DNA of 10,163 bases from Gallionella sp. Lineage in GTDB: Bacteria > Pseudomonadota > Gammaproteobacteria > Burkholderiales > Gallionellaceae. The notes below the pieces were generated by a model that was not told the DNA's origin, made no database searches, and saw only the letters and a program-made list of their open reading frames with translations. The translations under genes were made by a program, and so were the position numbers. Positions 6,006 to 10,163 of the stretch are shown piece by piece. Positions within the stretch are counted from its first letter, which is position 1, and each line of letters opens with the position of its first letter. The stretch lies in NCBI GenBank assembly GCA_025362155.1, contig JANYHX010000249.1, positions 1 to 10,163 on the forward strand, given 5' to 3'.

Positions 6006-7371
6006 ATTCGCTCTTGGTCGAAGAAGCCAGGCGCGGATCGAACGCATCGCGTACCACATCGGCAAAAAGATTCGCCGCCAAGACCAGTACCAGCATAAAT
6101 CCAAAAGCAGCGGCCAGCGCCCACCATACCATCGGTTCGCGTCCCATCTCCAGCCGCGCCCCATTGATCATGGTACCGAAGCTGATCATAGAAGGATCGA
6201 CGCCCACCCCGACATAAGACAGCACCGCCTCGGCCAGTACCAGTCCGCTGAAATCCATCACCAGCGAAATCAGCACGATGTGCATCACATTGGGCACAAT
6301 ATGGCGGGTCAGTATACGAAATGAAGATACGCCAAATGCCTGCGCCGCCTGGATGTACTCCAGTTCGCGCAGCTTGAGCGTTTCGCCGCGCAACAAACGG
6401 CACAGTCCGGTCCAGCTGGTAACACCGAGGATGAGGCACAGGAACACCAGACGCAGATCGGCACGCGATGCGGAGGTATCGAACCATTGCGGATGCGTAT
6501 CAATGGTCACTTGCATCATCAGCACCGCCGCCGCGATCAGCAGCACGCTGGGTATGGAACTCAGCACGGTGTAGATGTACTGAACCACATCATCGACCCA
6601 GCCACGCAGATATCCCGCTGCGATGCCCAGCAACAACGCCAGCGGCAAGGTGACCAGCGTGGTCACCGTACCGATGATCAGCCCGGTGCGGATGCTCTTC
6701 AGCGACAGGTACAGCACATCCTGCCCGACCTTGTCGGTACCGAGCACGTGGTAGACAGCAGCGAGATTGACAATCATGCCGAGGATGCCAGCGATGACCA
6801 GGGTAGCCATCAGCAAGGCACGTAGCGGCCAGCCACGCTTTCCCAAATAGCGCTTGCCAGCCATCACTATCAATAATCCTGCCACCAATCCCCACATCGT
6901 ACCTGTCAGTCCGCGCCATAGCACATCGCCATCGCGTTGTGACCCATCAGTCAGATGCGCACCGCCGTAGCGCAAGCGCGGATATTCACGCAACACTCTG
7001 CCATGCGCATCATCCGTGCTTTCCTTGGCATATAGCGTCACGGCCAACGGCGCAGAATAGGTCTTCTCGGTCTGTGCACGCAGGGGCATGACCAGCTTGT
7101 CGAACACACTCAATACTTCCGGCGAATATACGGTCTCGCCGCCATTTTTTTCCGGTAATGCAACTCTATAGTGCAGCGTATCTAGTAGGCCAACCAATAC
7201 AAACAGCGCTAGCACCAGTAATGACACCATCGCCGTGGCACTCTGCGCCACGCGCCGCCACGGCAGCAGCAGATGCTCGCGCTGCCGCACATACCATGCG
7301 CCGGTGAGGCTTGCGGCCAGCAACAGAAACACCAGCGCATCGCTCCATAACATGACCGGCATGAAACTCAT
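6004..7371 (-). CDS. ABC transporter permease, OppC/DppC/YejE type, long form
   Basis: A 455-residue inner-membrane protein, longer than the roughly 300-340 residues usual for this family. The C-terminal part (about 200-450) is a standard oligopeptide-type permease. It has VLGTDKVGQDVLYLSLKSIRTG (209-230, given in part), several membrane helices, and the coupling loop EYIQAAQAFGVSSFRILTRH (338-357) with the conserved Ala, Gly and following VPN that contacts the ATPase. It ends DAFDPRLASS, typical of the family. Ahead of it come two extra hydrophobic segments (about 10-27 and 45-64), a roughly 90-residue polar region (66-155), and another hydrophobic segment (157-171). The polar part probably lies outside the membrane. 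It overlaps the upstream permease gene by four bases (ATGA), which implies translational coupling. It should pair with that permease to import peptides or a similar solute, but no ATPase or binding protein is adjacent. GAGGGTG nine bases before the ATG supports the start; an ATG three codons later is possible. Confidence 0.9.
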   Translation of the reverse strand: MSFMPVMLWSDALVFLLLAASLTGAWYVRQREHLLLPWRRVAQSATAMVSLLVLALFVLVGLLDTLHYRVALPEKNGGETVYSPEVLSVFDKLVMPLRAQTEKTYSAPLAVTLYAKESTDDAHGRVLREYPRLRYGGAHLTDGSQRDGDVLWRGLTGTMWGLVAGLLIVMAGKRYLGKRGWPLRALLMATLVIAGILGMIVNLAAVYHVLGTDKVGQDVLYLSLKSIRTGLIIGTVTTLVTLPLALLLGIAAGYLRGWVDDVVQYIYTVLSSIPSVLLIAAAVLMMQVTIDTHPQWFDTSASRADLRLVFLCLILGVTSWTGLCRLLRGETLKLRELEYIQAAQAFGVSSFRILTRHIVPNVMHIVLISLVMDFSGLVLAEAVLSYVGVGVDPSMISFGTMINGARLEMGREPMVWWALAAAFGFMLVLVLAANLFADVVRDAFDPRLASSTKSE

Positions 7372-8345
7372 TGCAATCGCACCCTCGGATCAACCATGGT
7401 GTAAGAAATGTCGGTGAGGATCAGCCCGGCGATGTATAGCAGCGAACCGAGAAACACCATCGCGCGCACCACGCTGAAATCCTGCGCATTGATCGCATCG
7501 ATGGTGTAGCTGCCCAGGCCGGGAATACCAAAGAATGACTCGGTGAGCAGGCTGCCCATGAACAGCAGCGGGATGACCACCACCACCCCGGTGAGGATCG
7601 GAATCATCGCGTTTTTTAGCACATGGCGGAACAGCACCGCCAATTCCGACAAGCCTTTGGCACGCGCAGTACGTACATAGTCCTTGCCAATTTCCTCGAG
7701 AAAAATGGTGCGATACCAGCGGCTGCTGGAACCGACGCTGCCGATCACGCCAATAACGATGGGTAACACCACGAACTTGAAGCTGCCGATACCGCCGTCA
7801 TAGCCGGAAATGGGCACCAGGTGCCACAGCTTGCTCACCACAAATTGCCCGCCGATGATATAAAACAAACCAGACACCGACATTAGCAGCACGCATAGCG
7901 CCACGCCCGCCATATCCAGCGCGGTGGCGCGAAACAACGTCATCAGTAACGCAAAGCCGATGTACGCCACCAGCCCGATCAGAAAGGTCGGCAGCGCAAT
8001 CGCTAGGCTCGGCCCCATGCGTGTGGCAATTTCGCGGCTGATACTGCGTCCGTCATCCGAGTAACCAAAGTCAAGCACGAACATGCTGGCGGATTTTTGC
8101 CAGAAAATCGTGGCGGTAATTTTATGAGTACCCTCTTCTGTTTTATTAAAAAACAAAGGCTTATCATAGCCGCGCTGCTGCTTCCATTTCTCGATCGCAT
8201 CCGGCGTAACACGCTTGATACCCAATTGCATGCGCGCCATATCGTCCGGCGTGTTCACCACAAAAAATAGCGCAAAGGTAAGCAGGTTAACCCCTGCAAG
8301 GATAGGCAGGGCATACAAAATACGACGAATCAGATAGGCAATCAT
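7368..8345 (-). CDS. ABC transporter permease, OppB/DppB/YejB type
   Basis: A 325-residue inner-membrane protein of the binding-protein-dependent permease family. It opens with the family-typical MIAYLIRRILYALPILAGVN and a first membrane helix. A periplasmic region follows (about 30-105), including DFGYSDDGRSISREIATRMG (92-111), which corresponds to the family's DLGxS...V...I.xR stretch. Four or five more helices follow. The cytoplasmic coupling loop is DYVRTARAKGLSELAVLFRH (222-241), followed by the ESFFGIPGLG motif at 269-278 that marks OppB-type proteins. The C-terminus MVDPRVRL is also typical. It is the first gene of the minus-strand pair. Its start is 168 bases from the divergent cytochrome gene, and no clear ribosome site precedes its ATG. 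The transported substrate (peptide, microcin-like compound, nickel chelate or other) cannot be told from the permease alone. Confidence 0.93.
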   Translation of the reverse strand: MIAYLIRRILYALPILAGVNLLTFALFFVVNTPDDMARMQLGIKRVTPDAIEKWKQQRGYDKPLFFNKTEEGTHKITATIFWQKSASMFVLDFGYSDDGRSISREIATRMGPSLAIALPTFLIGLVAYIGFALLMTLFRATALDMAGVALCVLLMSVSGLFYIIGGQFVVSKLWHLVPISGYDGGIGSFKFVVLPIVIGVIGSVGSSSRWYRTIFLEEIGKDYVRTARAKGLSELAVLFRHVLKNAMIPILTGVVVVIPLLFMGSLLTESFFGIPGLGSYTIDAINAQDFSVVRAMVFLGSLLYIAGLILTDISYTMVDPRVRLQ

Positions 8346-8377
8346 TCAATTTTTTACGCTAAATTTAAACATATTGG

Positions 8378-8392
8378 CGTTATGGAATAACG
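8378..8392. promoter_or_regulatory. Inverted repeat in the divergent intergenic region
   Basis: CGTTAT (8378-8383) and ATAACG (8387-8392) are perfect inverted copies separated by GGA. The site lies 33 bases upstream of the permease start and about 120 bases upstream of the cytochrome start. Its size and placement suit a dimeric regulator acting on the minus-strand operon, but a 6-bp arm can occur by chance. Confidence 0.3.
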
Positions 8393-8457
8393 TTACATCC
8401 TTTGCCAGGCGCAGATCACAAGCGATATGTCAAGACGCCATGCAGCAGATAAAATGG

Positions 8458-8487
8458 TTGCAAAATTACGCATCTGAATAATACAAT
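8458..8487 (+). promoter_or_regulatory. Candidate promoter of the cytochrome array
   Basis: TTGCAA (8458-8463) and TACAAT (8482-8487), 18 bases apart, make a plausible sigma-70 promoter. The -10 ends 26 bases before the ATG of the first cytochrome. The -35 is only a partial match. Confidence 0.4.
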
Positions 8488-8502
8488 GCTTGCAATGACT
8501 TG

Positions 8503-8508
8503 AGGAGG
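8503..8508 (+). promoter_or_regulatory. Strong Shine-Dalgarno site of the first cytochrome gene
   Basis: A full AGGAGG lies five bases before the ATG at 8514, a near-ideal site suggesting high expression. A very similar GGGGAGGAG precedes the third cytochrome gene at 10141. Confidence 0.8.
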
Positions 8509-8513
8509 ATTAC

Positions 8514-9245
8514 ATGTTTCACGTAAAAAACAACATCGTCGCTGGCTTAGCCTTGGTCGTTCTTTTCACGGCTTCCGCTGCATTCGCAAAGAGCAAGCAT
8601 GAGGCATCCAAGGAAACGGCTGCCTCAGCCCCAGTGTCGGCTCCTGTCAAAGACGGCGTCGAATTAGCCGATGACAGCGCGGAGGCAATCAAACTGCGCA
8701 GCGGCCCCGGCGATCCAGTGGCGGGCAAGACCAAAGCGGAATTATGCACTGGCTGCCATGGCGAGGAAGGTATCAGCATTGAGGGGCTAGCTCCCAAGCT
8801 AGCCGGACAGTATGGTAAATATATTGCAAAACAACTCCGCAACTTTCAGTCAGGTACGCGCACACACCAAATCATGAGCGCCATAGCGGCCACCATTAGC
8901 GATGACGACCTGGCCGATATTGCCGCTTATTTTGCCAGCCGCCCAAAAATGAAAGGTAACGGCTCGGACAACAAGCTTGGAAAGGAGTTATTTTTGCACG
9001 GCGACATGTCGAGAATGATGGTCGCCTGTGTTAATTGTCACGGCGTAAACGGCAAAGGTAAGTCCCCTGTAAATTCCGTGTTCCCGGTGATTGGGGGTCA
9101 GCAAAAAGACTACCTGCGTGGCCAGCTCATTAATTTTCGGGCGGGTGATCGGTCAAACAGTCCCGGGGGCATAATGAATATAATCACCCAGAAACTGACT
9201 GATGCCGAACTTGAGGGGTTAGCAGATTATATTTCTGGGCTATAA
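8514..9245 (+). CDS. Secreted diheme c-type cytochrome, c4/c553-like
   Basis: A 243-residue periplasmic electron carrier. A Sec signal peptide with a hydrophobic core (8-24) ends at about SAAFA|KS. Two haem sites of CxxCH type are present: C78-T-G-C81-H82 and C172-V-N-C175-H176. Each half also carries a methionine placed to be the sixth iron ligand, M121 in HQIMSAIA and M221 in GGIMNIIT, followed by the acidic 'sDddladiAaYf' helix typical of cytochrome c4 domains. Two such domains in tandem are the cytochrome c4 architecture; those proteins carry electrons between quinol-oxidising complexes and terminal oxidases. Unlike a standard c4, about 50 residues rich in Ala, Ser, Lys and charged groups lie between the signal peptide and the first haem, perhaps a flexible tether. 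A strong AGGAGG precedes the start. It is the first gene of a same-strand array with the next two cytochromes, 54 bases apart from the second. Confidence 0.93.
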   Translation: MFHVKNNIVAGLALVVLFTASAAFAKSKHEASKETAASAPVSAPVKDGVELADDSAEAIKLRSGPGDPVAGKTKAELCTGCHGEEGISIEGLAPKLAGQYGKYIAKQLRNFQSGTRTHQIMSAIAATISDDDLADIAAYFASRPKMKGNGSDNKLGKELFLHGDMSRMMVACVNCHGVNGKGKSPVNSVFPVIGGQQKDYLRGQLINFRAGDRSNSPGGIMNIITQKLTDAELEGLADYISGL

Positions 9246-9299
9246 TCAATATAGAATCATACAGTTGCTTACATAAATTCAAGAACCGGGACGAAAATA

Positions 9300-10046
9300 A
9301 TGTACCAAACCTCTAAATTTATATTGTTATGCCTAATGCTGGTCGTCAGCCTGCTGCAGTTAGGAACAGCTACTGCAGGGGAATCGGCCGGTGGTATCAA
9401 TATCAACAATGGCCAGACCATTTTCAATGAAGGCAAAGGAGACGCCGCTGCTTGCCAGGGATGCCATGGCGAAAAGGCGTTGGGTAATGACGCCATGGGT
9501 GCGCCGCGTCTAGCCAATATTGGCCAAGCCTATATTATTAAACAACTGACGGAGTTTGCCGCAGACAAACGCACCCCTGCCGGAGCAGGTGCGGCAATGA
9601 ATGGCTTTGCCAAAGCATTGAATGAACAAGATCGCCGCGACCTCGCGGGATTTCTCAACACTTTGGATTATGAAATTGATCCATCCGACTTGAAAGGCCT
9701 GGCAACCGATGGGAATAAGGTGGGTGACCCTAAATTAGGAAAAATCATTGTCACACAGGGCGTGAAAGGCAAAGTGCCTGCCTGCCAGGATTGCCATGGC
9801 TTTAATGCCCGCGACCCGAGGTTTCCGGCCATTAACCAGCAAAAATTTGTTTACCTGGTTAACCAGTTGAACAGTTGGCGCGACGACAGCAGAGCAAATG
9901 ATCCCATGGTCGCAAACGTTGGGATCATGCGGGGAATAGCGAAAAAGCTCAGTGATGACGATATAGTAAATATCGCCGCCTTCCTATCCACGGCTCCCCG
10001 GATTTCGCCAGAAGGAGAAATTATGCCCGCTCTTAAAAAGAATTGA
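9300..10046 (+). CDS. Secreted diheme c-type cytochrome, second of the array
   Basis: A 248-residue protein with a Sec signal peptide (hydrophobic 7-22, likely cleavage after TATAG or TATA at about residue 26-27). Haem sites are C52-Q-G-C55-H56 and C162-Q-D-C165-H166. Candidate distal methionines are M100 in GAAMNGFA and M210 in GIMRGIAKKL, so each half is again a c4/c553-like domain. The second half matches the first cytochrome in layout (CHG..., a Phe-Pro-x-Ile segment, YL..QL..WR..., NVGIMRGIAKKLSDDDI), showing common origin, but overall the two have diverged clearly. It lacks the long N-terminal tether of its neighbour and instead has a short charged C-terminal tail. A GGGACGA just upstream is a weak ribosome site. 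It probably shares a transcript with the first gene and exchanges electrons in the periplasm; its redox partners are not in the window. Confidence 0.93.
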   Translation: MYQTSKFILLCLMLVVSLLQLGTATAGESAGGININNGQTIFNEGKGDAAACQGCHGEKALGNDAMGAPRLANIGQAYIIKQLTEFAADKRTPAGAGAAMNGFAKALNEQDRRDLAGFLNTLDYEIDPSDLKGLATDGNKVGDPKLGKIIVTQGVKGKVPACQDCHGFNARDPRFPAINQQKFVYLVNQLNSWRDDSRANDPMVANVGIMRGIAKKLSDDDIVNIAAFLSTAPRISPEGEIMPALKKN

Positions 10047-10063
10047 TGTTTAACCTGGACAAC

Positions 10064-10086
10064 GCTGCTGTGTAGTTCACAGTCGC
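10064..10086 (+). other. Hairpin between second and third cytochrome genes
   Basis: CTGTG (10068-10072) and CACAG (10078-10082) form a perfect five-pair stem around TAGTT, and outer GC/GC pairs can extend it past a mismatch. It is followed by an A-run and not a T-run, so it is not a classic terminator on this strand. It could stabilise the upstream message or partly attenuate readthrough. Confidence 0.3.
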
Positions 10087-10140
10087 AAAAATCATAATGC
10101 ACCACCGCTGGGACAGCTGCTAAAAGGGGAGGAGAATAAT

Positions 10141-10163
10141 ATGTTACACATCAAAAACAATAT
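10141..10163 (+). CDS. Start of a third cytochrome-like gene, cut by the window edge
   Basis: Only the first seven codons are present, reading MLHIKNN. They match the start of the first cytochrome, MFHVKNN, with conservative changes at two positions, and the gene is preceded by GGGGAGGAG about seven bases before the ATG, as in that gene. Both points suggest a paralogue of the first cytochrome. Haem sites lie beyond the window, so the assignment rests on the N-terminus and context only. Confidence 0.55.

Noticed and set aside
5690..6487. A 265-codon open frame on the minus strand across the rsuA/permease junction
   Set aside because: It lies in a different frame over the 3' part of rsuA and the OppC-type permease, both well supported. 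Its translation is rich in Arg, Cys and His with no recognisable family, as expected for a shadow frame.

Overview
This looks like a chromosomal window from a Betaproteobacterium. The support is YaeQ and RsuA housekeeping proteins close to the enterobacterial ones, a normal tRNA-Pro(GGG), good Shine-Dalgarno sites on several genes, and tandem diheme c-type cytochromes of the cytochrome c4/c553 kind. The cytochromes and overall flavour suggest a respiratory, perhaps iron- or sulfur-oxidising lineage of the Nitrosomonadales/Gallionellaceae type. That placement is an impression, not a demonstrated result.

Layout, left to right. (1) 13-333: a complete small Rieske [2Fe-2S] ferredoxin on +. (2) 421-497: tRNA-Pro(GGG) with its promoter upstream and an intrinsic terminator behind it. 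(3) About 553-787: a gene-free, AT-rich stretch leading into a large AT-rich membrane O-acyltransferase with a C-terminal SGNH esterase-type domain (788-2848), probably acquired horizontally and acting on a surface glycan. (4) 3023-4354: a 443-residue SDR-like Rossmann protein, probably of the FabMG enoyl-ACP-reductase-like family. (5) 4355-4628: a compact non-coding patchwork made of a decayed tRNA-Lys relic, a 125-bp inverted-repeat element containing two degraded palindromic repeats, a promoter candidate inside that element, and an 18-bp dyad. (6) 4629-5174 yaeQ, then 5260-5982 rsuA, both +.

(7) On the minus strand and convergent with rsuA lies a two-gene operon of OppB/DppB- and OppC/DppC-type ABC permeases (8345 down to 6004), joined by an ATGA overlap. 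No ATPase or substrate-binding protein is present on either side within the window. (8) Divergent from it, at 8514, begins a + strand array of secreted c-type cytochromes: a diheme protein with a long Ser/Ala/Pro-containing tether (8514-9245), a second diheme protein (9300-10046), and the first codons of a third gene (10141 to the window edge) whose N-terminus resembles that of the first.

The genes do not form one pathway. The clear functional units are the permease pair (peptide or related solute uptake) and the cytochrome array (periplasmic electron transfer). I saw no CRISPR array, insertion sequence, transposase, integrase or recognisable defence system. The least ordinary items are the tRNA relic plus inverted-repeat patch before yaeQ, the orphan permease pair with its extra N-terminal periplasmic domain, the SDR-like enzyme with non-canonical motif spacing, and the repeating cytochrome array.
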